Below, piece after piece: positions 25,963 through 34,075 of a stretch of 64,000 nucleotides of DNA. Source of the stretch: Patescibacteria group bacterium (GTDB lineage Bacteria; Patescibacteria; Microgenomatia; Daviesbacterales; UBA10151). Numbering within the stretch: the first letter of the stretch is position 1; every line of letters starts with the position of its first letter. The notes under the pieces were generated by a model. The model saw only the letters and a program-made list of their open reading frames with translations. It was not told the DNA's origin and ran no database searches. Position numbers and translations under genes: made by a program. The stretch is taken from NCBI GenBank assembly GCA_023487645.1, contig JAMDBX010000042.1, forward strand, positions 1 through 64,000. The letters run 5' to 3'.

Positions 25963-27090
25963 TTAACAACCTCTGTAAGAGTGGATTTTTGTTAAAATTC
26001 GTTGAATTTCTTCTACAACCTCCGGGCTTAAATTTTTTTGTGTGGTATCCGGGGCAAATTCCCGAAGTTTTCTAAACCCCCTTGTTTCGATTTGCCTTGC
26101 CCTTTCTCTGGTTTTTCCTATATGCTTACCAATTTTATCAAGTGTTAGTACAATACCTGCATTGTTCATACCCACTCTTTGACTGGTAACTATCAACTCG
26201 TCTTCTGATAAGTAGTTTTGGACTTTCAGTTCTCGAAGTAAACAAGCTAAATCGGCAACAGCAGCCATTTCGATCCCTTTAGTTTCAGTATTTTCCGCTT
26301 CTGAATCGGGTACCAGATCACCAATGACGTCAACGGTGTTTGAATCGGAATCAAGGGGTGCTGTTAGACTTATATGAGACTTGAGGATTCGAGAGGTTTC
26401 TAGAGATATTTCTTCGCTCAAACCCAAATAATCTCCAACCTTTACAAAAGATGGTTTTTCTCCTGATTTAGACCATAACCTATCTTTTTCTTCCTGAAAA
26501 GCTTTTTTTCTTTTTAGAGCGCCAACCGATAGGGAAAAGGGAGAAGTCATTTCGGCTTTAAATTTTTGTATTTCACCAGTAATGTGCCAGGTGGCAAAGG
26601 TGGAAAATTTAAAGTCTTTTCTATAATCAAACTTTTCTATTGCCGCAAATATTCCTATATTACCGGCTTGAATTAAATCGTTTAGGGATAATTTTCTATA
26701 AAATCTAGCTGTCCGGACAGCTATTGGGACTACTAATTTTAGATTATGCTCAACAGCTTCTTTTATTAAAGCATTTAAATCTTGTCGGGTTATATCCAGA
26801 CTTTCTTGAATTACAGCTGTGTCATCTGGATTCGGGTATTCTTTTAAATATTGAGAGTGTAGTTCTACAAGTTCTCTATGAAGATCAATTTTTTGAAATA
26901 ACTCTCGTTCCTCTACAGGTGTTAAGACTTTAAATTGGCTGATTTCTTTGATGTAGGTGTTTAAAATTGCACTGTCTCCGGAGTATTGATTTCGGGGAGA
27001 CCTGTGATCCTCTTCTAAAGGTAACTCTGGCCTTAAGGGAACGACTACACCATCAGGGTGGAATTGGGTGATCTTTGTTTCAGCAAACAT
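25963..27090 (-). CDS. Sigma-70 family RNA polymerase sigma factor
   Basis: 375 residues. Region 1.2 resembles YIKEISQFKVLTPVEERELF. Region 2 is NLKLVVPIAVRTARFYRKLS followed by LNDLIQAGNIGIFAAIEKF and KFSTFATWHITGEIQKF. Region 3 follows, and region 4 has the helix-turn-helix LDKIGKHIGKTRERARQIE. The housekeeping TWWIRQAI motif of region 2.3/2.4 is replaced by TWHITGEI, so promoter melting or -10 preference may differ. It may be an alternative sigma. TATAAT ends 8 bases before the ATG. Confidence 0.88.
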   Translation of the reverse strand: MFAETKITQFHPDGVVVPLRPELPLEEDHRSPRNQYSGDSAILNTYIKEISQFKVLTPVEERELFQKIDLHRELVELHSQYLKEYPNPDDTAVIQESLDITRQDLNALIKEAVEHNLKLVVPIAVRTARFYRKLSLNDLIQAGNIGIFAAIEKFDYRKDFKFSTFATWHITGEIQKFKAEMTSPFSLSVGALKRKKAFQEEKDRLWSKSGEKPSFVKVGDYLGLSEEISLETSRILKSHISLTAPLDSDSNTVDVIGDLVPDSEAENTETKGIEMAAVADLACLLRELKVQNYLSEDELIVTSQRVGMNNAGIVLTLDKIGKHIGKTRERARQIETRGFRKLREFAPDTTQKNLSPEVVEEIQRILTKIHSYRGC

Positions 27091-27165
27091 TAGTGGGGAT
27101 TATAGCAAAAATTGAACTTAATGTGGTTGAATTTTTTAATTTCAAAAGTTGTATTATTTAAATAT

Positions 27166-27891
27166 ATGTTGAAACTGCTGCCGGTGATTGTGGTTGTAAC
27201 CCTGATGATTTCAGTTTTAGTGTATATCCGCTTTTTTAAGATTTCCCAACCAATTACAACCCCCCAGGCATCTTCGGTTAGCTACACTCCGACCACAGGT
27301 GCCACGGACAAAGAAAGGATCCAGGCCCTGGAAGATGCCGTGATGACCATAGCCAAACAGATTAATAAGATGCAGACCTCCGGAGGTAGCGGCACCTCTT
27401 CTGATCTGGAGAACCGGGTCAAATTTTTAGAAGACCAGGTGGCAATTTTACAAAGGCAACAATCAAACGGGGAGGTAACCGGCACTACTATCACTCCGGT
27501 TCCAACAGCTTCTCCGGTTTCCCAAAAACAGCCGGCTTTGTATATTCCACTGGGGACAGGAGGCTCTTCTACGGGTTCGGATTGGACTACAATTAATACT
27601 TATAAAATTACTTTGGATCCTGCTGATTATCCGGGTTATTCGAGTATGCAACTTGAACTGAGCTTGCGGGTATACCAGGGAAACGGTAAGGCCTTTGCCA
27701 GGTTAATTAACAGTGATGATGGCTTGGCTGTTTTACTCTCGGAGGTTTCGACAACTTTCGGTGATTATACTTGGGTCACTTCTTCACCTTTTACTCTAAG
27801 TTCCGGGAAAAAGAATTATAAAGTTCAACTGAAATCTTTAACGGGTTATGAGGCAGGAATCCAAAATGCCCGGATCAAAGTGAATTTTTAA
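27166..27891 (+). CDS. Membrane-anchored protein with coiled coil and beta domain
   Basis: 241 residues from ATG 27166; earlier in-frame codons overlap the promoter (TATTAT at 27152-27157, 8 bases upstream). One transmembrane helix (about 4-24) is followed by a coiled coil (DKERIQALEDAVMTIAKQIN, DLENRVKFLEDQVAILQRQQ), a Pro/Thr linker and a C-terminal beta-sandwich-like domain (DYPGYSSMQLELSLRVYQGN). Probably exported and trimeric or dimeric; function unknown. Confidence 0.75.
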   Translation: MLKLLPVIVVVTLMISVLVYIRFFKISQPITTPQASSVSYTPTTGATDKERIQALEDAVMTIAKQINKMQTSGGSGTSSDLENRVKFLEDQVAILQRQQSNGEVTGTTITPVPTASPVSQKQPALYIPLGTGGSSTGSDWTTINTYKITLDPADYPGYSSMQLELSLRVYQGNGKAFARLINSDDGLAVLLSEVSTTFGDYTWVTSSPFTLSSGKKNYKVQLKSLTGYEAGIQNARIKVNF

Positions 27892-27895
27892 CTTG

Positions 27896-27966
27896 CACGG
27901 GTGCAGGGATTCGAACCCCGAAAAGCAGTTTTGGAGACTGCTGTGATACCATTTCACCACACCCGT
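27896..27966 (-). tRNA. tRNA-Trp (CCA)
   Basis: Minus strand. Acceptor arms ACGGGTG and CACCCGT, anticodon stem GCAGT/ACTGC with loop CTCCAAA (anticodon CCA), and T-loop TTCGAAT. It begins 5 bases after the stop of the convergent upstream gene. No CCA tail is encoded. Confidence 0.95.
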
Positions 27967-28022
27967 AGGTATGTGTAGTATATCAAACTTAAGACAAGAA
28001 AGGGATAAATTTTAAGAGCAAA

Positions 28023-28193
28023 TTATTTAATTTTGCCTTCGTTATGCGGGGTTTGTTTGCGGCACTTTTTGCAAAACTTACTTAAAGCCAATTTTTCCTT
28101 GGTTTTGGTGACATTTTTAGAAGTCACGTAATTTTTACTCTTGCACACAGAGCATTCTAAATTAAAAATTTGTCGGTTGCCTTTTTTAGCCAT
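28023..28193 (-). CDS. rpmG: 50S ribosomal protein L33
   Basis: 56 residues from MAKKGNRQIFNLECSVCKSK. Two CxxC pairs (CSVC, CKKC) make it a zinc-binding L33 with the usual YVTSKNVTKTKEKLALSKFC. The ATG at 28193 is chosen because the promoter TTGAAT-18-TATAAT ends 10 bases upstream. Beside tRNA-Trp, a common arrangement near secE/nusG genes in bacteria, although secE is about 9 kb away here. Confidence 0.93.
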   Translation of the reverse strand: MAKKGNRQIFNLECSVCKSKNYVTSKNVTKTKEKLALSKFCKKCRKQTPHNEGKIK

Positions 28194-28203
28194 AGTGGTA
28201 GAG

Positions 28204-28233
28204 ATTATAGCGTATGAACCACCCAAGATTCAA
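28204..28233 (-). promoter_or_regulatory. rpmG promoter
   Basis: Minus strand TTGAAT (28228-28233), 18-base spacer, TATAAT (28204-28209), then 10 bases to ATG. Confidence 0.7.
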
Positions 28234-28249
28234 GCACCGAGTTGGTAAC

Positions 28250-28380
28250 AGTTCAGGAGTTTCCAAAAACCTTTATTCTTGTCATCGCGAGGAGTGTAAA
28301 CGACGCGGCGATCTCATATAAGAGATTGCTTCTCCGCCAGTTGGCGGATCGCAATGACATTTCTTTGTCAAATCCTGAAC
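28250..28380. repeat. Composite palindromic repeat with GTTCAGGA terminal inverted repeats
   Basis: About 130 bases bounded by GTTCAGGA and TCCTGAAC. Inside are TGTCATCGCGAGG, GAGATTGCTTCTCC, CCGCCAGTTGGCGG and CGCAATGACA, each forming stems. An open frame through it is a by-product and not called as a gene. Related to the copies at 16934, 58795 and 61125. Confidence 0.7.
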
Positions 28381-28401
28381 GATTACCCGAGTTGGATTTT
28401 T

Positions 28402-28430
28402 TTGACAAACCTATAGTGGATAAGTAAAAT
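28402..28430 (+). promoter_or_regulatory. Promoter of the MucR-like gene
   Basis: TTGACA (28402-28407), 17-base spacer, TAAAAT (28425-28430), then 8 bases to ATG at 28439. A near-leaderless transcript is predicted. Confidence 0.8.
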
Positions 28431-28438
28431 TAAACTTT

Positions 28439-28972
28439 ATGAATCCGGAAAAAGGTACTATAAATAAGGAAAAAGTAAATAACAGACCTGAAAGGGTTGT
28501 TTGTTTGGTGTGTGGACGGGAATTTAATCTTTTGCATTGGTCGCATTTATCTACTCATGGTTTCAGGTACCAAGGTGAGTATCGGGTAGCTTATGAGTTA
28601 GATGATAGTGTGCCTTTAAATTCTCAAAAATATGCTGAGGTCAGAAGAAGGATACAAGAAAGACCTGACAAACAGCAGTTAAGTAGTTCGATGGGTAAAG
28701 ATTGGCAATTAAGGAGACGTGTAGCACTTATACTTTTAGAAAGAGAGAATTTTTATACTCCTGGAAGAACTTCAGATATCACCCAGATTCCATTACAGAC
28801 TATTTATTCAGCCATAAGACGAGGTGCTTTACCATCATTACAAAGAGAGCTACTCGTTGAAACAGATCAGGGGGTGGCTGTTAGGTGTGATAAGGTTGTA
28901 AGAGGAATAAAGTTGGAAGATATGTTAGAGTTTGCCAAACATCATAGACCAAAAATCATTCTAAAAAAATAA
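28439..28972 (+). CDS. Ros/MucR-like zinc-finger regulator
   Basis: 177 residues. CLVCGREFNLLHWSHLSTHG followed by GEYRVAYELDDSVPL is the Ros/MucR-type C2H2 finger and its C-terminal extension, seen in many CPR genes. The C-terminal half contains a helix-turn-helix-like segment (SDITQIPLQTIYSAIRRGAL). Likely a transcriptional regulator; target unknown. Confidence 0.7.
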   Translation: MNPEKGTINKEKVNNRPERVVCLVCGREFNLLHWSHLSTHGFRYQGEYRVAYELDDSVPLNSQKYAEVRRRIQERPDKQQLSSSMGKDWQLRRRVALILLERENFYTPGRTSDITQIPLQTIYSAIRRGALPSLQRELLVETDQGVAVRCDKVVRGIKLEDMLEFAKHHRPKIILKK

Positions 28973-28988
28973 ATTCTTCAAAGAACCT

Positions 28989-29545
28989 TTAATTGCTTAC
29001 AGTTACCGTTATTGAATTATTTCCTGGGTTTATATTCACATCATTTATGAAATTTTCCTGGTCTAAAGCCAGGAAATGTGATAGAGGTTGATCCTTGATG
29101 AATGATTTGTATCTAGGGCAATCTAGAGTCGTGTCCAGCACAATCTCCACTCCCATTACTCATAGTCACTGCTGCATCTCCAACTAAAGATTGTCCTGAT
29201 TGGGGTTGGATATTAACAGTCAAATTCCCTAGATCAGTACTGTTATTACAGCCAGATGATTGAGAGTTGGTTTGAGCTGGTGTAGGAGTCGGTGTAGGAG
29301 TAGCCCAAGCTTTCTTAAAATCATCACAAGCTTTTTTAGTTAAACTAACATGTTTACCATCAGGACCAACACAATCCACACGAGGTGTAGTATTGACTTT
29401 AGGAGAAGGAGTAAAAGCTTCTGGTGAAGGTTGAGGTGTCGGAGTTAAGGTTAGAGTAGGACTTGGTAACACTGTAGGAGTAGGGCTGGAAGAAACGGTT
29501 ATTTTAGCTTGTTGTTTACTTGAGAAGTAAAGGTACTTATTTCTG
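28989..29545 (-). pseudogene. Broken secreted-protein gene truncated at tRNA-Thr
   Basis: Two minus-strand frames join into one protein. The first runs from next to tRNA-Thr (YLYFSSKQQAKITVSSS, then a Pro/Thr linker and SGQSLVGDAAVTMSNG) to a TAG near 29113. The second, one base off, continues with TTLDCPRYKSFIKDQPL and ends INDVNINPGNNSITVTVSN at 28989. One extra base near 29130 would explain it. No start codon or signal helix remains; the frame runs into the tRNA gene. A start inside the first part (about 29472) gives only a 119-residue fragment. Confidence 0.6.
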
Positions 29546-29617
29546 AGCCGAAGACGGGAATCGGACCCGTGACCTCGCCCTTACCAAGGGCGTGCTCTAC
29601 CACTGAGCCACTTCGGC
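29546..29617 (-). tRNA. tRNA-Thr (GGT)
   Basis: Minus strand. Acceptor GCCGAAG/CTTCGGC, anticodon stem CGCCC/GGGCG with loop TTGGTAA (anticodon GGT), T-loop TCCGATT. CCA not encoded. Confidence 0.95.
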
Positions 29618-29624
29618 ATTTGAG

Positions 29625-29696
29625 AGCCGACTGCGGGATTCGAACCCACGACCTACTGTTTACAAAACAGTTGCTCTACCACTGAGCTAAGTCGGC
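29625..29696 (-). tRNA. tRNA-Thr (TGT)
   Basis: Minus strand. Acceptor GCCGACT/AGTCGGC, anticodon stem ACTGT/ACAGT with loop TTTGTAA (anticodon TGT), T-loop TTCGAAT. In tandem with tRNA-Thr(GGT), 7 bases apart. Confidence 0.95.
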
Positions 29697-29756
29697 ACTT
29701 TATACCTGGTAATTTTAACAAATATTGTCCGGAAAATGAATGTATGATCAAAAAAG

Positions 29757-29786
29757 ATAGATTCTGGACAAGCCAGAATGACAAAA
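29757..29786. repeat. Dispersed hairpin repeat (TTCTGGACAAGCCAGAATGACA)
   Basis: ATTCTGG and CCAGAAT arms around ACAAG, followed by GACA. A nearly identical copy with CCTGG/CCAGG arms lies at 36865-36892. Confidence 0.65.
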
Positions 29787-29808
29787 GAATGGCAAGGAGG
29801 GATGATAC

Positions 29809-30045
29809 AAAAAAATCCACCCCGTCTTGCGGGATGGATAGATGATTTCACCCTACTTGGCCGTGATTTAAGGTCTTTTTCCCCTGGACTATCAGGTGGG
29901 AATCCTGTGGTACACCGTTTAGGTACACCAACTCCAGATTAACCCTTTATAGATTAACGATGGAGGAAAATGCTACCTTAAATTGTCAAACGTACCGAGT
30001 AGGGATTCGCCCCTTGGCGAAGATCTACTTTTGCCTTTTTCAGGC
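29809..30045 (-). ncRNA. Structured RNA of about 237 nt, class not identified
   Basis: Minus strand. Its promoter (30052-30080) predicts a 5' end GCCUGAAAAAGGC (a hairpin) near 30045, and a GC-rich terminator hairpin with a seven-U run ends it near 29809. Between them, nested stems pair UAGAU/AUCUA, CCCUACU/AGUAGGG, UUUAAGG/CCUUAAA and CUGGA/UCCAG. Inner hairpins are UUCGCC-AAG-GGCGAA and two GGUGUACC copies that pair with each other around UAAAC. No conserved protein frame is seen. I do not see RNase P, tmRNA or SRP RNA core motifs; 6S RNA remains possible. Confidence 0.65.
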
Positions 30046-30051
30046 ATTTTT

Positions 30052-30080
30052 ATATTAATAAAAATGGGGGTTTTTGTCAA
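30052..30080 (-). promoter_or_regulatory. Promoter of the structured RNA
   Basis: Minus strand TTGACA (30075-30080), 17-base spacer, TAATAT (30052-30057). Close to consensus. Confidence 0.8.
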
Positions 30081-30094
30081 GGTGTCAAATGGGT

Positions 30095-32395
30095 TTATTG
30101 AGCGTGAATTATGGCATTTTGGCCATTAACGACAATGTTTTGGTCTTTTCCGTTTTGGCCGTTAATTTGAACTTGGTTTAAAGGTTCCTGGTTATGGGGA
30201 AATAGTGTCGGACCAAGGGAAGGCTTGAGAGTGGGTGAGGGTGATGGGGAAGGAATGGTGATTGTTGTAGGCTGGGCTTGAAAGGTTGGTGTAGGTATTG
30301 GAGATATAGAAATAATGGGTCGAGGGATGCTGCACGATTGCTGGGGTTGGGTTCCTTTGATGTAATATTCAGTAAAAGCCGAAGAGGTGGCTTCTTGGGA
30401 AACAGCGGTGATAGCTCCTGCGGGACGGCAAGTAGTGACCGCCACCACTCCTTCGGGAGGGGTGAATTTTTCTACAGGGGTGCCGGCCAGGAATTTTTCC
30501 ATTAGGCCTTGCCAAATAGGGGCAGCTCCCAATGAGCCGGCAATATTATCCATTGACGCCCCGTTGTTGTTGCCGACCCAGACCCCTACTACCAGTGAGG
30601 GGGTGTAACCAATGGTCCAGGCATCCCGGTAATTTTCTGTAGTTCCGGTTTTGACGGCTGCTTGCCGGGAAATATTGAGGGTATTGCCAAATTCTTCCGC
30701 CCGGGTTTTATTATCCGAAAGGATGGAGGAGATCAGAAAAGAAACTTCCGGAGTTAAAACTTGTTTGGGGGCGGGGTTGTATTTATAAACAATTTGTTGG
30801 CGCTTGTCTTCGATTTCTAATATAGTGGTCGGGGGGTTATACTGGCCTTGGTCTGCAAAAACGGCGTAAGCATCTGTAAGTTCAACCAGCTTAACCTCTC
30901 CCGCACCAAGGACCAAGGAAAGGCCGTACTTTTGAGGATCCTGGATGGTAGTGATGCCTAATCGTTGGGCCATGTCTACCGCCTCTGGCACTCCTACCCG
31001 TGATAAAACTTCCACTGAAGGGATATTTAAAGAGTTAGCTAAAGCCCGCCTGGCTGTTACCTGCCCCCGGTACCTGCCATCATAATCTTTGGGTCGGTAA
31101 TTGGTACCAAAAGTAGTCGGTACGTCTTTTAAAACAGTAGACGGGGTAATAACTCCCTTTTCAAAAGCTGTTGAATAAACAATTGGTTTAAAAGCTGATC
31201 CGGGTTGGCGGGGCCTGATGGCCACATTGACCTTCCCAAAATCGGCATTGAACCAATCTTTACTGCCAACCAAAGCCTTAATTTCACCCGTTTTAGGGTC
31301 AATGACTACGGCTGCGCCGTTACTCACTCCGTTTGGGGCAAGTTTGGCTACCTGCTGCTTGACTGCGTTTTCGGCATATTCCTGCCAATCCAAGTCCAAA
31401 GTGGTTTTTACCTTAAAGCCGGAGCGGGCGATTTGTTCCTCACCGTATTTGGCAATAAGCTCGTCGCGGACCATCATGGCAAAATGGAAGGCATGGGAAT
31501 TTAGGTCATCTTGGACAGGGCTGAAAACCAGAGCTTGTTCTTCTGCATTTTTTTTATCCTCTAAAGAGATATATTTTTGTTCAACCATTTTTTGTAAAAC
31601 CATTTTTTGGCGGGCTTTTGCCTGGTTGATATCTCCGTGAAGAGGGGAAAGCTGGGAAGGGGCTGGTAAAAGCCCTATTAAAAGGGCGGATTCCCCTAAA
31701 GTTAAATCTTGGGAGTGCTTGCCAAAATAAGCTTGGGAGGCTTCCTCAATTCCAAAAGCTCCCTCCCCAAAGTAAACGGAGTTTAAATACATCTCCAGGA
31801 TTTCATCCTTGCTGTACCTTCTCTCCAGCTCCTGGGCTAAAATAATCTCCTGGAATTTGCGAGTAATACTTTTATTGGAATTTAACAGGACATTTTTGAC
31901 AAGTTGTTGGGTAATAGTAGAACCTCCGTAGGCAAGTTTGCCTTCCTGAAAATCCCGGTATAAGGACCTGATAATGGCTTTGATGGAATAGCCGTGGTGG
32001 GAATAAAAATCCTTATCTTCGGAGGCAACGGCAGCTTCTTGGGTAGCCTTGGGAATTTGTGATAAAGGGACAAAAGTTTTATGCTTTGCTTGATAAAGGG
32101 TAAAAAAAGGACGGTCATTGCGGTCGTAGAGTATAACTCCGGTATCGTTGCGGTCCATAATACTTTCTTTGCTGCCCAACTCCTGAGCAAAGTATACATA
32201 GGTGGACATGGGAGTAACGACAAAAAATAAAACCGAGATTATTAGTATTCCGGCGACAAATTTTTTATTGGGACGGAGAATTTCTAAAACTTTAAAAAGA
32301 ATCATGATCCAAAGGATGTAAACTTGTAATAGCAATTTAGTTGTAATCCGGGTAAATGTTTTTCCTATAGTGTGTCGAGATGGCCTTTGTTTCAT
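30095..32395 (-). CDS. Bifunctional penicillin-binding protein 1A (second copy)
   Basis: 766 residues. A transmembrane helix (about 45-70) precedes a GT51 domain (EDKDFYSHHGYSIKAIIRSL, GGSTITQQLVKNVLL). The transpeptidase has SAFK (PGSAFKPIVYSTA), SLN (ANSLNIPSVEVL) and KTGTT. A Pro/Thr/Ser-rich tail ends in NGQNGKDQNIVVNGQNAII, where the unit NGQN recurs. It makes and cross-links peptidoglycan. Divergent from tgt. A weak TGCGATCG site lies 26 bases upstream of its start. Confidence 0.94.
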   Translation of the reverse strand: MKQRPSRHTIGKTFTRITTKLLLQVYILWIMILFKVLEILRPNKKFVAGILIISVLFFVVTPMSTYVYFAQELGSKESIMDRNDTGVILYDRNDRPFFTLYQAKHKTFVPLSQIPKATQEAAVASEDKDFYSHHGYSIKAIIRSLYRDFQEGKLAYGGSTITQQLVKNVLLNSNKSITRKFQEIILAQELERRYSKDEILEMYLNSVYFGEGAFGIEEASQAYFGKHSQDLTLGESALLIGLLPAPSQLSPLHGDINQAKARQKMVLQKMVEQKYISLEDKKNAEEQALVFSPVQDDLNSHAFHFAMMVRDELIAKYGEEQIARSGFKVKTTLDLDWQEYAENAVKQQVAKLAPNGVSNGAAVVIDPKTGEIKALVGSKDWFNADFGKVNVAIRPRQPGSAFKPIVYSTAFEKGVITPSTVLKDVPTTFGTNYRPKDYDGRYRGQVTARRALANSLNIPSVEVLSRVGVPEAVDMAQRLGITTIQDPQKYGLSLVLGAGEVKLVELTDAYAVFADQGQYNPPTTILEIEDKRQQIVYKYNPAPKQVLTPEVSFLISSILSDNKTRAEEFGNTLNISRQAAVKTGTTENYRDAWTIGYTPSLVVGVWVGNNNGASMDNIAGSLGAAPIWQGLMEKFLAGTPVEKFTPPEGVVAVTTCRPAGAITAVSQEATSSAFTEYYIKGTQPQQSCSIPRPIISISPIPTPTFQAQPTTITIPSPSPSPTLKPSLGPTLFPHNQEPLNQVQINGQNGKDQNIVVNGQNAIIHAQ

Positions 32396-32465
32396 GCCCC
32401 GATGATATAAAAGTACTGAATGCGATCGATTAGAAAAACGAAAGAGATGCGTAAGCAGGACGGCT

Positions 32466-32494
32466 TTGTGATAACCAACCTTTTTTGTTAAGAT
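32466..32494 (+). promoter_or_regulatory. tgt promoter
   Basis: TTGTGA (32466-32471), 17-base spacer, TAAGAT (32489-32494), then 8 bases to ATG at 32503. Leaderless transcript predicted; this also rules out the TTG at 32485 as start. Confidence 0.75.
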
Positions 32495-32502
32495 TAGAGT
32501 CT

Positions 32503-33924
32503 ATGTCAAACTTTAAAATTGTTTCCGAAGATAAAAAGGCCCGGACCGGAGTCTTAACTACAGGCCATGGGTTGGTAGAAACCCCGATTTTTATGCCGGT
32601 GGGAACACAAGGTACGGTCAAGGCTTTAAGCCCAAAGGATTTAAAAGATTCGGGAGCCCAAATTATTTTGGGGAATACTTATCATCTTTATTTGCGTCCC
32701 GGTTCTAAATTAATCAAAAAAATGGGAGGGTTGCATAAATTTATGGGTTGGGATGGGCCAATTTTAACTGATTCCGGAGGGTTTCAGGCTTTTTCTTTGG
32801 GAGCTGCTATTTCCCATGGAGTAAAAAAAGTTCAACATAGCGGAGCGGGTCCTGCTGATAAAGATAATGCGTTGTCTCCACTTGTGAGTAAAATGACCGA
32901 AGAAGGGGTGGAGTTTGTTTCCCATTTGGATGGAAGTAAACATCTGTTAACTCCGGAAAAATCTATAGAGGTACAACTGGACTTGGGATCGGATATTTGT
33001 TTGGTTTTAGATGAACTTTTATCACCCCTGCATACTCCAAAATATGTTAAACAATCTTTAGAGCGGACTCACCGTTGGGAGTTGAGAAGTAAAGAGTATT
33101 TTGAAAAACACGTTAATCGTCGTCCTGGAGGGAGTCTTCGACCGATAGGACCTAATTCTAAAGATTCTATCGGTCGCCGTGGCGACCTCCAGAATGACAC
33201 TAATGGGGTGGGGCCACAATTATTTGGGATTTTGCAGGGAGTTTATAACCAAAAAGTCCGGGAGGAAGAAGCAAAGTGGGTAAGTGATCAGGATTTTGAT
33301 GGAATTTCCATTGGAGGATCTTTTGGAACCTCTGAATATTATCCATTTCGTCGTCCTGGAGGGAGTCTTCGACCGATAGGACCTAATTCTAAAGATTCTA
33401 TCGGTCGCCGTGGCGACCTCCAGAATGACGGTCTTGATTTTGACTCTGACGTTGACTGGGCTGCAAGTAAAGCTATTGACCAAACAATGGATTGGGTAGT
33501 GCCATTTTTACCTAAAGAATGGCCCAAACATGCCTTGGGGATTGGGGAGGTAAGGGATATTTTTGAATGTGTGGGCAGGGGAATAGATATGTTTGATTGC
33601 GTGGCTCCGACGCGTAGGGCCAGAAACGGCAGTTTATATATTAGTCCCCAAAATGGAGGCAATGTAAAAAATAAATTTACTCTGGCTATTGCCAGATCGG
33701 AATTTAAAGATGATCCACAACCAATAAATTTAGGATGTAACTGTTATACCTGCCAAAATTTTTCCCGGGCTTATCTTAGACATCTATATTTGGCCTCAGA
33801 AATTTTATATCACCACTTGGCCACTATCCACAATGTCTATTTCATGGTCCATCTCACTAAAAAAATCCGGGAATCAATTTTAAACCACCAATTTTCCTCT
33901 TTAAAAAAGAAATGGCTTAACTAA
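32503..33924 (+). CDS. tgt: Queuine tRNA-ribosyltransferase with two in-frame repeat insertions
   Basis: 473 residues from ATG 32503 (family about 375). Conserved parts: TDSGGFQAFSLGA, LFGILQGVYN, FDGISIGGSFG, catalytic Asp in MFDCVAPTRRARNG, and zinc site CNCYTCQNFSRAYLRHL. It exchanges guanine for a queuosine precursor at tRNA position 34. Two identical 27-residue segments (RRPGGSLRPIGPNS-KDSIGRRGDLQND, split here at the hyphen) come from 81-bp palindromic elements. One lies before LFGILQG and one after the GGSFG loop, both outside the catalytic residues, so activity may be kept. A further extension near residues 95-125 adds length. Confidence 0.92.
   Translation: MSNFKIVSEDKKARTGVLTTGHGLVETPIFMPVGTQGTVKALSPKDLKDSGAQIILGNTYHLYLRPGSKLIKKMGGLHKFMGWDGPILTDSGGFQAFSLGAAISHGVKKVQHSGAGPADKDNALSPLVSKMTEEGVEFVSHLDGSKHLLTPEKSIEVQLDLGSDICLVLDELLSPLHTPKYVKQSLERTHRWELRSKEYFEKHVNRRPGGSLRPIGPNSKDSIGRRGDLQNDTNGVGPQLFGILQGVYNQKVREEEAKWVSDQDFDGISIGGSFGTSEYYPFRRPGGSLRPIGPNSKDSIGRRGDLQNDGLDFDSDVDWAASKAIDQTMDWVVPFLPKEWPKHALGIGEVRDIFECVGRGIDMFDCVAPTRRARNGSLYISPQNGGNVKNKFTLAIARSEFKDDPQPINLGCNCYTCQNFSRAYLRHLYLASEILYHHLATIHNVYFMVHLTKKIRESILNHQFSSLKKKWLN
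33118..33198 (+). repeat. In-frame palindromic element, copy 1 (in tgt)
   Basis: 81 bp identical to the copy at 33349-33429. Perfect 10-bp inverted arms CGACCGATAG / CTATCGGTCG and outer arms CTGGAGG / CCTCCAG make a long hairpin; the element ends AGAATGAC like other repeats here. Length is 27 codons with no stop. Confidence 0.9.
33349..33429 (+). repeat. In-frame palindromic element, copy 2 (in tgt)
   Basis: Identical over all 81 bp to copy 1, 231 bases away, in the same orientation and frame. Confidence 0.9.
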
Positions 33925-33957
33925 AACCTTTAAAAATTTTCAAGGGGAGCACAATTT

Positions 33958-33993
33958 CTCGTATTTTTAGTGCGATCGCCTATTTTAGTCGAG
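33958..33993. promoter_or_regulatory. 36-bp CGATCG-centred palindrome (candidate operator)
   Basis: Outer ends CTCG and CGAG, core TGCGATCGCC at 33971-33980, right arm CTATTTTAGTCGAG. The left half (CTCGTATTTTTAGTG) matches the site at 53057 and the right half mirrors the left half of the site at 53647. It lies between tgt and the unknown gene at 34076, upstream of TTGACT-17-TATATT (34015-34043). Confidence 0.65.
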
Positions 33994-34075
33994 TAGTTAG
34001 ACAACAACATGATCTTGACTTTTTAGGGTAAGAAATATATATTTCAAACAGTTTAGTAATTATTATAAGTTTAAT

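Noticed and set aside
28242..28427. 61-codon open frame as a gene
   Set aside because: It translates a palindromic repeat and has no start signal; its stop falls in the promoter of the next gene.
29809..30045. RNase P RNA, tmRNA or SRP RNA
   Set aside because: GAGGAAAGUCC-type, tRNA-like end and GGAAG-type core motifs are absent by eye.
32421..32441. TGCGATCG at 32421 as a fourth PaaX-type operator upstream of PBP1A
   Set aside because: The core is present, but the arms do not pair and spacing to the CGA end is one base shorter; kept only as a weak note.
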